64,000 nt of DNA. Origin: JASMHC01 sp964453855 (GTDB lineage: Bacteria > Pseudomonadota > Alphaproteobacteria > Rhodobacterales > Rhodobacteraceae). Shown piece after piece: positions 35,390-43,944 of the stretch (position 1 is its first letter; each line of letters starts with the position of its first letter). The position numbers and the translations under genes are program-made. The notes below the pieces were generated by a model. The model saw only the letters and a program-made list of their open reading frames with translations. It had not been told where the DNA came from and did no database searches. Location: assembly GCA_964453855.1 (NCBI GenBank), contig CAYVRN010000002.1, forward strand, positions 18,638-82,637, read 5' to 3'.

Positions 35390-36713
35390 TAAAATCGCAA
35401 TCATCGACGATGAGCAGGATATGCGGCAGTCAATTTCGCAGTGGCTGGCACTTTCAGGGTACGAAACTGAAACCTTTGCACGGGCTGAGGACGCTCTGAA
35501 GGTTCTTGGACCAAACTATCCAGGAATTGTTGTTACTGATATTAAAATGCCGGGCATCGACGGTATGCAGTTGTTGCGCCGATTGAAAGCTTCGGACAGC
35601 GCATTGCCTGTAATTATGATCACTGGCCACGGTGATGTCCCGATGGCCGTCGAAGCGATGCGTTTGGGGGCTTTTGACTTTCTGGAAAAACCGTTTGATC
35701 CCGAGCGCATGTCCAAACTTGTGCGGCAAGCAATGAACCGCCGACGGCTTTTGCTGGACAATCGCGCCCTTCGTAGTGAGCTGTCGAGCGGCGGTAAGAT
35801 TGTGGAAAAATTGATCGGCAACAGTGCGGAAATGAAGCGTCTGCGCGAAGATATTCTGGATCTGGGTCAGTCGGATGGCCATGTGGTGATCGAGGGGGAG
35901 ACTGGCACTGGCAAAACCCTCGTTGCACATGCGCTGCACGCTGCGGGGGCACGAGCTAGAAAGCCGTTCGTCGTCGTATCCTGCTCGGCTTTGGATGTGG
36001 ATGCACTGGCGCATCGTTTGTTTGGTCCGATGTTGGATGACGAACAACGTTTGCCTGCCATAGAAGAGGCGCGCGGTGGCACCCTGTTGTTAGAAGATGT
36101 GGAAAGTATGCCTGAGGCAGTACAAGCTCGTTTGCTGACAACGCTGAATGACCAAGGGACACCTGCCGAAACCCGTGTCATTGCTGTGTGCAACGGCGGA
36201 GACTCCGGACAAGATTGTAAGGATAGTTTGCGCTCTGATCTATTTTACCGATTGGCTGCACTGCACGTTAAACTTCCGGCACTACGTGCGCGGGGAGACG
36301 ATGTCCTCACGCTGTTCTCGCGGTACACAGAGGAGTTTGCCGAAGAATATGGTTGCAATGCCCCAAAACTTTCGGGCCAAGAGGCTGCTCAAATTTTACA
36401 GGCTCCATGGCCGGGGAATGTTCGACAGCTTATTAATGTCGCTGAACGTGCCGTTTTGCAGAACCGGCGTGGCTCTGGATCAATTGCTTCGCTGCTGCTG
36501 GAGGGTGGTGACGAAGAGGTCCATCACGTTGTCACTGACGAGGGTAAGCCCTTGAAAGAACACGTTGAAGCGTTTGAACGTATGTTAATCGACAATACGA
36601 TGCGTCGTCATAAAGGATCGATCGCCAGTGTCATGGATGAGTTGTGTTTGCCCCGTCGCACGTTGAACGAGAAGATGGCGAAATATGGCCTGCAACGGGC
36701 GGATTATTTATAA
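35376..36713 (+). CDS. dctD: DctD-like response regulator lacking the GAFTGA loop
   Basis: A 445-residue NtrC-type regulator. The receiver has IAIIDDEQDMRQS and the acceptor in GIVVTDIKMPGIDG near residue 52. The AAA domain has Walker A EGETGTGKT near 172. The region between CSALDVDALAHRLFG and EEARGGTLLLEDVESM carries no GAFTGA motif and is shortened, and Walker B reads LLLEDVE where LFLDE is usual. The C-terminus keeps a FIS-type helix-turn-helix (KGSIASVMDELCLPRRTL). Without GAFTGA it should not activate sigma-54 in the standard way; Rhodobacter capsulatus NtrC is a known precedent using sigma-70. Confidence 0.87.
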   Translation: MAQVNKIAIIDDEQDMRQSISQWLALSGYETETFARAEDALKVLGPNYPGIVVTDIKMPGIDGMQLLRRLKASDSALPVIMITGHGDVPMAVEAMRLGAFDFLEKPFDPERMSKLVRQAMNRRRLLLDNRALRSELSSGGKIVEKLIGNSAEMKRLREDILDLGQSDGHVVIEGETGTGKTLVAHALHAAGARARKPFVVVSCSALDVDALAHRLFGPMLDDEQRLPAIEEARGGTLLLEDVESMPEAVQARLLTTLNDQGTPAETRVIAVCNGGDSGQDCKDSLRSDLFYRLAALHVKLPALRARGDDVLTLFSRYTEEFAEEYGCNAPKLSGQEAAQILQAPWPGNVRQLINVAERAVLQNRRGSGSIASLLLEGGDEEVHHVVTDEGKPLKEHVEAFERMLIDNTMRRHKGSIASVMDELCLPRRTLNEKMAKYGLQRADYL

Positions 36714-37104
36714 TGTCGACTGATCGATGCTTTCGGAATGAATTTTGCCCATTGTCTTTTGACCTGTGGTGCAATTAGGATAGTCAGTGCAGAGCTCTGT
36801 GATATATGCGCATGACCTGATTTGAGATTCGCTGTCACCGGTGTGACGAACAGACCACCGATATTGACAGACCGATACTGCCCTAAGGGGTTGGAAGTTT
36901 GCCCGGAAACCGGGCCGTAAATGGGCGCTTTAGCAAGCGTCGGAGAAGAAACGCGATGAAACGCGAGACGAGACTGAGAGACAGAGCAGGGACCGCAAGC
37001 GGCACTGCCGTCGTACCGTCCGCTGAAATTGCCCTTAATATACATCACCCAAGACGCCTCGCTCCTTCGGGACGCGGGCGTTTATTGCGGTGTGAACGGA
37101 TAAC
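36714..37104 (+). other. Long leader region of rne
   Basis: 391 bases without a supported gene. A perfect hairpin GCCCGG-AAA-CCGGGC lies at 36901-36915, and ACGCC / GGCGT arms flank a second structured segment at about 37054-37081, just before the rne start. A 13-codon frame (MGALASVGEETR) starts at 36919 and ends in an overlapping ATGA. RNase E mRNAs are often autoregulated through a structured 5' leader; this is an inference here. Confidence 0.5.
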
Positions 37105-39897
37105 ATGGCCAAGAAAATGCTTATCGATGCCACCCACGCGGAAGAGACCCGCGTTGTGGTGGTCGACGGAAACAAGGTTGAGGAATTTGACTTTGAATCC
37201 GAAAACAAACGTCAGCTTGCTGGCAATATCTATCTAGCAAAAGTAACGCGCGTCGAACCGTCTTTGCAGGCGGCCTTTGTAGACTATGGCGGGAATCGTC
37301 ATGGTTTCTTGGCGTTTTCAGAAATCCATCCAGATTATTATCAGATTCCGGTCGCTGACCGCGAAGCTTTGATGGAAGAAGAGCGCGCTTATGCAGAAGC
37401 GCAAAAGGCAGCTGAAGAAGAAGACGAAAAGCCTAAGAAAACACCGCGACGCCGTTCGCGATCAAAGGCGGCTCGTTCCAAAAGCAATGATCCCGTCGAA
37501 ACCAAAGAAGTTGAAAGCCCGGAAATCAAGGGCATGGAAACGATTGATCTTGGCGAAGACGAGAATGATCAAGAACAAGAAGCTGTATTGGTTGATGCGG
37601 CAGATTCAGAAGTCGTCACCAATTCTGATAACCAGAACACCGAGACCGCTCAGGCGGACGATGTCCCTGTTTCGGATGCTGCCACAATTGGTAGCTCTAA
37701 CGAACATGCCGAGGTAGCGATTGAGGCGGTGGAAGATGATACGTCTTCTGGTGATGAAGCTACTGAAACTGTAGACATCACAAGAGATGAACAAGCCGCA
37801 GACGATACACCTGCTACTGAAGATTCCGAGGTCGTAAATGAAGATACTGCGTCGGTTGGCACTGAAGATGATCATAACGACGAGACATTGGAAAACTCGT
37901 CTCGCCGTGGTCGTGATGCAGCAGCACTAGACGAAAGCATCGAATCCGTTGCGGATGACGATGACGAAGAAGATATTCGTCCGGTGCGCAAAGCGCGTCC
38001 GAAGCGGTATAAAATTCAGGAAGTCATCAAGGTGCGCCAGATCCTTCTGGTGCAGGTCGTCAAAGAAGAACGCGGCAACAAAGGGGCAGCTCTGACAACG
38101 TATCTGTCTCTTGCAGGCCGCTATTGCGTTCTGATGCCTAACACGGCGCGTGGTGGCGGGATTAGCCGCAAAATCACCAACGCAGCGGATCGCAAGAAAA
38201 TCAAAGAAATCACAAACAGCATTGATGTGCCTCAGGGTGCCGGGCTGATTGTGCGTACCGCCGGAGCTAAACGCACCAAGGCCGAGATCAAGCGTGACTA
38301 TGAATACTTACAACGCCTGTGGGAGCAAATCCGTGAGCTGACATTGCAGTCGGTTGCACCCGCCAAAATTTATGAAGAAGGCAACCTAATCAAGCGTTCG
38401 ATCCGCGATTTGTATAACCGCGAAATAGACGAGGTTTTGGTTGAAGGCGATCGTGGCTATCGCGTTGCGAAAGACTTCATGAAAATGATCATGCCGTCGC
38501 ACGCAAAGAACGTGAAACAATATCAGGACGGCCTGCCTTTGTTTGCCCGCTACCAGGTCGAAAGCTATTTGGGCGGTATGTTCAACCCGACGGTTCAGTT
38601 GAAATCGGGCGGCTACATTGTAATCGGCGTGACCGAGGCGCTTGTGGCAATTGATGTTAACTCGGGTAAAGCGACCAAAGAAGGTTCAATTGAAGAGACC
38701 GCGCTGAAAACCAATCTTGAGGCCGCAGAAGAGGTCGCACGACAACTTAGACTGCGTGACTTGGCCGGTTTGATCGTGATCGACTTCATCGACATGGAAG
38801 AGCGTAAGAACAACGCGGCGGTCGAGAAAAAGCTGAAAGACAAGCTAAAAACTGACCGTGCGCGCATTCAGGTTGGTCGTATTTCGGGCTTTGGGTTGCT
38901 TGAAATGAGCCGCCAGCGTCTGCGTCCGGGTATGATTGAGGCAACGACCCAACCGTGCCCTCACTGCCACGGTACCGGGTTGCTACGTTCGGATGACAAC
39001 CTTTCGTTGGCCATTCTGCGTCAGCTTGAGGAAGAGGGCGTACGGGGGCGCACTAAAGAGGTGCTAGTTCGTGCGCCAATTGCGATTGCAAACTATTTGA
39101 TGAACCAAAAGCGCGAACACATTGCAATGATCGAAAGCCGATATGGCATGTCGGTTCGGGTTGAGGGCGATCCTAGCTTGGTAAGCCCGGACTTTGCGAT
39201 CGAAAAATTTAAGACAGCAACGCGCAATGTAGCGGCAGTTGAGATGCCGGTTGTCTCGGTCGATTCCATGATCATGGAGGCTGTTGATTCCGACGCCGAA
39301 GAGGCGGAAGAAGTGGTCGAAGAAGCTTCGGATGATGAATCGCCCCGAAAAAAACGCCGTCGTCGGCGTCGTCGGAAGAAAAGCTCGGGCAATGGGGAAA
39401 CCCAAAGCGATGAAAGCGGTGAAAATGACAATGACTCGGAAGCTAATGTTGCAGATGAGACAGTTGAGACACCTTCTGAGCCCGCCAAGGACGATGCAGC
39501 AGCTGCGAACGATGTCGTAGACAGCTCGACTACTGAACCCGAAGAAAAGCCGAAGAAAACCAGAACCCGAAAAACGCGGACCCGGAAAAAGAAGGATGAC
39601 GTGGAGGCCGTTCCGACTGCAGAAGATGCTCCTGCCGAAGTTGTTGAGAACAAGGCGGACGCGGCCCCTGAAGATGGCTCTGCCGAGACTATAGCTGAGG
39701 CGGCGGTCGAAACGGGAATCGTTGCGATTGTGGCTGAAGAGGTTTTGCAAGAAACTGCGGAAGCTGATCCAGAACCAGAAGTGCAGCCAGAACCTGTGAC
39801 TGAAGCGGTGGCCGAGGCCGATCCAATCATAGAGGAAGTCAAGCCGGTCGATAAAGACAAGCCCAAGCGAAAAGGGTGGTGGTCAATGGGCCGCTAA
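37105..39897 (+). CDS. rne: Ribonuclease E
   Basis: A 930-residue endoribonuclease of the RNA degradosome. The N-terminus MAKKMLIDATHAEETRVVVVDG leads into an S1 domain that is split by an acidic low-complexity insert of about 200 residues (about 95-295), as in other alphaproteobacteria. The catalytic region has LVAIDVNSGKATKEGS near 515 and GLIVIDFIDMEERKN near 555, and the zinc link is CPHCHGTG near 617. The C-terminal scaffold is acidic with basic stretches (RKKRRRRRRRKK; KKTRTRKTRTRKKK) that may bind RNA or partners. It is followed by two terminators. Confidence 0.97.
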   Translation: MAKKMLIDATHAEETRVVVVDGNKVEEFDFESENKRQLAGNIYLAKVTRVEPSLQAAFVDYGGNRHGFLAFSEIHPDYYQIPVADREALMEEERAYAEAQKAAEEEDEKPKKTPRRRSRSKAARSKSNDPVETKEVESPEIKGMETIDLGEDENDQEQEAVLVDAADSEVVTNSDNQNTETAQADDVPVSDAATIGSSNEHAEVAIEAVEDDTSSGDEATETVDITRDEQAADDTPATEDSEVVNEDTASVGTEDDHNDETLENSSRRGRDAAALDESIESVADDDDEEDIRPVRKARPKRYKIQEVIKVRQILLVQVVKEERGNKGAALTTYLSLAGRYCVLMPNTARGGGISRKITNAADRKKIKEITNSIDVPQGAGLIVRTAGAKRTKAEIKRDYEYLQRLWEQIRELTLQSVAPAKIYEEGNLIKRSIRDLYNREIDEVLVEGDRGYRVAKDFMKMIMPSHAKNVKQYQDGLPLFARYQVESYLGGMFNPTVQLKSGGYIVIGVTEALVAIDVNSGKATKEGSIEETALKTNLEAAEEVARQLRLRDLAGLIVIDFIDMEERKNNAAVEKKLKDKLKTDRARIQVGRISGFGLLEMSRQRLRPGMIEATTQPCPHCHGTGLLRSDDNLSLAILRQLEEEGVRGRTKEVLVRAPIAIANYLMNQKREHIAMIESRYGMSVRVEGDPSLVSPDFAIEKFKTATRNVAAVEMPVVSVDSMIMEAVDSDAEEAEEVVEEASDDESPRKKRRRRRRRKKSSGNGETQSDESGENDNDSEANVADETVETPSEPAKDDAAAANDVVDSSTTEPEEKPKKTRTRKTRTRKKKDDVEAVPTAEDAPAEVVENKADAAPEDGSAETIAEAAVETGIVAIVAEEVLQETAEADPEPEVQPEPVTEAVAEADPIIEEVKPVDKDKPKRKGWWSMGR

Positions 39898-39903
39898 ATA
39901 ATC

Positions 39904-39933
39904 AAGACCCGCCTCTGAACCGGCGGGTCTTTT
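39904..39933 (+). terminator. First terminator after rne
   Basis: Stem AAGACCCGCC / GGCGGGTCTT with an eight-base loop and a T run, seven bases after the rne stop. Confidence 0.9.
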
Positions 39934-39962
39934 CACATCTTCAAACGAAGATGTGACTTTTT
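39934..39962 (+). terminator. Second tandem terminator after rne
   Basis: Perfect 9-bp stem CACATCTTC / GAAGATGTG with an AAAC loop, followed by ACTTTTT. It lies directly behind the first terminator. Confidence 0.85.
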
Positions 39963-40002
39963 GCTGAGTGCAAAAGACAAACGCAGCGTTTAGGTCTAAG
40001 TC

Positions 40003-40755
40003 ATGTTCGGAATCGATATAATAGACGCAGGATTGCTGCCTGCGATGATCGTGGCACTTGTCGCGGGGCTTGTGTCATTTGCCAGCCCTTGCGTTTTGCC
40101 AATTGTGCCTCCTTATCTTGCTTATATGAGCGGGGTTAGCGTCAACGATATTGCCCAAGACGGTAAGGGGCGGCGCAGTGCAATTATGGCAGCTTTGTTC
40201 TTTGTCATGGGGCTTTCCACCGTATTCCTGCTTCTAGGGTTCACTGCTTCGGCATTGGGGGCTTTTTTCCTTCAAAACCAAGATTTGTTTTCCAAGATAT
40301 CAGGCGGCGTTGTCATTATCTTCGGATTTCATTTTTTGTCGGTGTTTCGTATTCCGTTTTTGGATCGCGAAGCGCGGATCGAAACGGGAGATCAGGGCGG
40401 TTCTGCGTTCGGGGCTTATATTCTTGGCCTTGCTTTTGCCTTTGGCTGGACACCCTGCATCGGCCCTCAATTGGGGGCCATTCTATCGTTGGCCGCTTCC
40501 GAGGCGTCGGTTGCTCGTGGAACACTTTTGCTTGGCGTCTATGCTATGGGGCTTGGCGTTCCGTTCCTTTTGGCTGCGGTGTTTCTAAGCCGTGCTATTG
40601 GTGTGATGAACCGGATCAAACGGCATATGTCTTTGATTGAAAAAATCATGGGCCTTTTGCTGCTTGCAGTCGGTATCGCACTTCTGACAGGTGCCTTCAG
40701 TAGCTTTTCATTCTGGCTGTTGGAAACCTTCCCCAGTTTGGCGACGCTCGGCTAG
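40003..40755 (+). CDS. ccdA: Cytochrome c biogenesis protein CcdA
   Basis: A 250-residue inner-membrane protein with six helices that carries electrons from thioredoxin to the periplasm for cytochrome c maturation. The two redox cysteines are in SFASPCVLPIVPPYLAYMSG near residue 30 and in GWTPCIGPQLGAIL near 150. It sits between the rne terminators and the hydrolase gene, alone. Confidence 0.93.
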   Translation: MFGIDIIDAGLLPAMIVALVAGLVSFASPCVLPIVPPYLAYMSGVSVNDIAQDGKGRRSAIMAALFFVMGLSTVFLLLGFTASALGAFFLQNQDLFSKISGGVVIIFGFHFLSVFRIPFLDREARIETGDQGGSAFGAYILGLAFAFGWTPCIGPQLGAILSLAASEASVARGTLLLGVYAMGLGVPFLLAAVFLSRAIGVMNRIKRHMSLIEKIMGLLLLAVGIALLTGAFSSFSFWLLETFPSLATLG

Positions 40756-40815
40756 CCCCTTTCAGGGCTTTCGTTCGCCGGAAAGCGGGGTATTCTAATC
40801 CCGACTGGGGGATAG

Positions 40816-41076
40816 ATGTAGGCAGAAACATCACATCGGGTTCTAAAACGTCGGGTATTTTATATTCCGGGGTATGACCCGTTTCATCCTCGCCGCTACA
40901 GGGAACTTTACCGCAAGGAGGCCGCCGCACAGGCGCAAATTTCAGACTTCAAGATCGGCTTAACCCCCCAAACGAACGGAGATCGGTATGGTTGGCACGT
41001 AGATGCACATATTGAAAACTCTCATGTAGAAACAGACTTTGAGGTACTCGTCTGGTCCGATCTGGTACGCGACAGT
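40816..41076 (+). other. In-frame N-terminal extension of the hydrolase gene, with ATG-TAG at its head
   Basis: Upstream of the ATG at 41077 the same frame is open back to an amber codon at 40819. It encodes AETSHRVLKRRVFYIPGYDP and then FHPRRYRELYR, which I recognise as the N-terminus of the homologues in roseobacters. There is no ATG, GTG or TTG after the TAG. The only start-like codon is ATG at 40816, which has GGGG five bases upstream and is followed at once by TAG. A C-to-T change in codon 2 (CAG to TAG) or a sequencing error would explain this. Confidence 0.6.
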
Positions 41077-42024
41077 ATGGACCAGGGCATTCTGGCAACT
41101 TACTGGCAACTGATACGGACGGCATGGGTATACATAGCTTCGGGGGCTTTGTGGCGGCTGATGCGGCTGAGAAAAGGACCTGTTATCGCCGCACTGTATC
41201 CCGTTGGGTTTTTGATCCTTCAGCTTATGACAGCGTTACTCGTTGCTGTGCTCGTTGGAACTTCTCTAGGGGTGTTGCATTCCGCGCTTTCTTGGATTGG
41301 TCTATTGGTGATCTGGCCGATACTTGCGTGGTTTCGAAAGATCGATAATAAATTGTTCGCCTATTACCTTATGCACGACTACGCATATTCATCGCAGTTG
41401 AAAGGCGCGAATCCGCCATTGCTTGATGTTAGGCTTGCAGAGTTCGGCGTGGCGCTTGCCGATGCCTTACAAAGTGATGCAGACGAAGTGCTGTTGGTAG
41501 GGCATTCTTCCGGAGCGCATTTGGCTGTGCATGTATTGGCGGACATGATCAGAAACCATGGGCTACCAGAACACGCAGCCGAATTGAATTTTCTTTCAAT
41601 GGGGCAGGTTGTTCCAATGATGTCGTTTCTGCCAAACGCACAGAAATTACGGGCGGATTTGAAAATGCTGTCTGAACAGTCCAGTGTTTTCTGGCTAGAC
41701 GTCACAGCCCCCGGGGATGGGTGTTCTTTTGCCCTTTGCGATCCTGTCGCGGTTTCAGGCGTTGCAAGTAAGGATAAGAAATGGCCCTTGGTCATTTCGG
41801 CGGCTTTCACGCAAACGCTCTCGCCCAAGCGTTGGAAAGAGCTGCGTTGGCGGTTTTTTCGACTTCATTTTCAGTACCTTTGTGCCTTTGATGCGCCTGG
41901 TGACTACGACTATTTTAGAATTACGGCAGGTCCGATGACTCTTTCTGAGCGCTACTTCGGGCGATCGCCGTCACGGTCCAGATTTGAAAAAGCGGTTTCT
42001 GGCTACACGAGCACGAATCCATGA
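41077..42024 (+). CDS. Membrane serine-hydrolase-like protein (N-terminus probably upstream)
   Basis: A 315-residue product from the first in-frame ATG, about 85 residues shorter than the conserved frame. Two hydrophobic helices (about residues 35-85, PVGFLILQLMTALLVAVLVG and SWIGLLVIWPILAWF) precede an alpha/beta-hydrolase-like part with the nucleophile motif VLLVGHSSGAHLAVH near residue 145. The C-terminus ends near HFQYLCAFDAPGDYDYFR. No function is known for the family. The stop overlaps the ATG of the P450 gene by four bases, so the two proteins may act together. Confidence 0.65.
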   Translation: MDQGILATYWQLIRTAWVYIASGALWRLMRLRKGPVIAALYPVGFLILQLMTALLVAVLVGTSLGVLHSALSWIGLLVIWPILAWFRKIDNKLFAYYLMHDYAYSSQLKGANPPLLDVRLAEFGVALADALQSDADEVLLVGHSSGAHLAVHVLADMIRNHGLPEHAAELNFLSMGQVVPMMSFLPNAQKLRADLKMLSEQSSVFWLDVTAPGDGCSFALCDPVAVSGVASKDKKWPLVISAAFTQTLSPKRWKELRWRFFRLHFQYLCAFDAPGDYDYFRITAGPMTLSERYFGRSPSRSRFEKAVSGYTSTNP

Positions 42025-43248
42025 GTGTTTTGCCCCCAAAACCGCCGGTGCGCGAGGATCGTGTATCACTTCTCAAGTATCTCCGGCTTTTCCGGCGGGA
42101 TATCTTATCGGCGCAACCGGCGCGTTTGTACCGCGCTTGGATGGCCGAGTTTCGCACTCCGTTTTTCAGTTCTTACCTTGTGAACCAACCCGAGTTGGTG
42201 GATTTGGTTTTGAAAGGGCGACCAATGGATTTCCCGAAATCGGCACGCGTATCGGAAGGTCTAAAGCCGCTTCTAGGGAATCGGTGTTTCTTACAAATGG
42301 CGAGACATGGCTTCGGCAGCGGCGCATAATTGACCCCGCTTTCGAAGGTGGGCGTCTGCGGGAAAGTTTTTCTGCGATGAGCGCGGCTGCAGATGCTGCT
42401 GTAGAACGCATGCCGGAAGGGAAGGGGATTGAGATCGAAGAAATCGCCAGCCACGTGGCGGCAGATGTGATTTTCAGAACCTTATTTTCAATCCCGATTG
42501 AAGATGACCTTGCACGATCAGTTTTCTATGCATTTCGGGACTTTCAGCGTAGTCAACCAATTCTGAACTTGGCAGCTTTTGTTCCTATGCCAAGGCGGCC
42601 CCCGAGCTTTCTTCCTCGTCAAGCAAAACGTAAAGCGAGACTGATACGAAGCCTAATCACCCGTTTAGTTGAAAACCGTCAGAGTGAAATTGATGCAGGC
42701 GTGGCGCCTGATGACTTGGCCACCAAGATCATGACAACCCGTGACCCACAAACAGGCGCTCTGTTTTCTAGAGACGAAATGGTTGATCAGGTCGCCATTT
42801 TTTTTCTTGCTGGGCACGAGACCAGCGCATCCGCACTGGGGTGGTCGCTATACCTTCTAGCGGAATACCCAGAATGGCAGAGCCAACTCCGANNNNNNNN
42901 NNNNNNNNNNNNNNNNNNNNNNNNNNNNNNNNNNNNNNNNNNNNNNNNNNNNNNNNNNNNNNNNNNNNNNNNNNNNNNNNNNNNNNNNNNNNGGACGGAT
43001 TTGATCCTGGCCGCTGGACAACAGAAAACGGACAAAAATGTCAACGCGAGGCGTTCATCCCGTTTTCGGCAGGAAAGCGTGTGTGCAGCGGGGCAGGGTT
43101 TGCGATGATTGAGGGAACACTTCTTTTGTCGAGCTTGGTCAAAAGTTTTTGCTTTACGCCGTCTGTTGGCATGCGCCCGCAGCCTGTCGCCTATCTGACG
43201 GTCAGATCACGGGATGGTATCTGGTTGAACGTTGAAAGGCGGACGTAA
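42021..43248 (+). pseudogene. Cytochrome P450, frameshifted and split by an assembly gap
   Basis: Three pieces of one P450 in three frames. Piece 1 (from ATG 42021) reads through EGLKPLLG. At the GGG tract 42276-42278 the frame must shift by one base to continue as ESVFLTNGETWLRQRRIIDPAFEG. Piece 2 has the I-helix AIFFLAGHETSASALGW and ends at the N run (42893). Piece 3 after the gap has the heme loop FIPFSAGKRVCSGAGFAM with the FxxGxRxCxG cysteine, and ends WLNVERRT. The ExxR and PERF motifs would be in the gap. A single missing G looks like a sequencing error, so the gene may be intact in the organism. It is coupled to the upstream hydrolase gene. Confidence 0.85.
42893..42992. other. Assembly gap (100 N)
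   Basis: Exactly 100 undetermined bases inside the P450 gene. This is a conventional scaffold gap length, so the true size is unknown. Confidence 0.99.
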
Positions 43249-43254
43249 ACGGCA

Positions 43255-43944
43255 TTAGCCAAGCGCATATCCGGCACCGCGCACCGTGCGGATAGGGTTT
43301 GGCATACCATCTAACTCCAACGCTTTGCGCAGCCGTCCTACGTGGACATCAACCGTTCGGGTTTCCACATCGGTATCTTGCTGCCAAACACGCGAAAGCA
43401 ATTGTTCCCGCGACCAAACCCGGCCAGGGCGCTCAAGAAACGTCGTCAAAAGGCGAAATTCGGTAGGACCCAAATGCACTTCCTGATCGTCGCGCGTGAC
43501 CTTGTGAGTCAAGGGGTTCAGTGTGATGCCTTCAAATGAAAGGCTTTCGTTAGCACTTGCGGATCCAACGCGTCTTAACTGAGAGCGAACCCGTGCAAGA
43601 AGTTCGGGTAGCGAGTATGGCTTGCTTAAATAGTCGTCTGCTCCTGTATCCAAGCCACGGACCTTGTCGGCGTCTTCGCCCCGTGCAGAGAGCATAATGA
43701 TCGGGATGTCTTTGGTTTTTTGACCACGTTTCAGACGACGACATATCTCGATTCCGGAAACCTCTGGCAGCATCCAATCCAAAAGGATCAGGTCAAATTC
43801 TTTCTCTTGCACAAGTAAGAGCGCTTCATCGCCGTCGGCGGCTTCGTCTGTCTGATACCCCTCGCGTGACAAATTGTAGGACAGGATCGTCCGTTGGGCA
43901 GGTTCGTCTTCTACAATCAAAATTTGCGCGGTCAGAATTGTCAT
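43255..43944 (-). CDS. phoB: Phosphate regulon response regulator PhoB
   Basis: A 229-residue OmpR-family regulator. The receiver has ILIVEDEPAQRTIL and the acceptor aspartate in FDLILLDWMLPEVSG near residue 55, with DDYLSKPYSLPELLARVRSQLRR near 101. The C-terminal winged helix has LGPTEFRLLTTFLERPGRVWSREQLL near 150 and VDVHVGRLRKAL near 195. Its start overlaps the phoU stop by four bases. It is the last gene of the pst-pho operon. Confidence 0.96.
   Translation of the reverse strand: MTILTAQILIVEDEPAQRTILSYNLSREGYQTDEAADGDEALLLVQEKEFDLILLDWMLPEVSGIEICRRLKRGQKTKDIPIIMLSARGEDADKVRGLDTGADDYLSKPYSLPELLARVRSQLRRVGSASANESLSFEGITLNPLTHKVTRDDQEVHLGPTEFRLLTTFLERPGRVWSREQLLSRVWQQDTDVETRTVDVHVGRLRKALELDGMPNPIRTVRGAGYALG

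Noticed and set aside
36899..37237. An open frame of 112 codons overlapping the rne leader and start, rich in arginine.
   Set aside because: It runs into rne out of frame and has the composition of a non-coding frame. The rne start is firm.
37606..39866. Long reverse-strand frames opposite rne, some over 220 codons.
   Set aside because: They arise from the biased acidic and basic codon runs of rne; they have serine-rich or repetitive translations and no ribosome sites.
28254..40821. Two in-frame TAG codons (histidine kinase; hydrolase codon 2) as possible amber recoding, e.g. pyrrolysine.
   Set aside because: Several intact genes here end in TAG (uvrA, the DUF924 gene, ccdA, cueR), no suppressor tRNA or Pyl genes were seen, and the kinase also has a frameshift. 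Decay or sequencing error is simpler.
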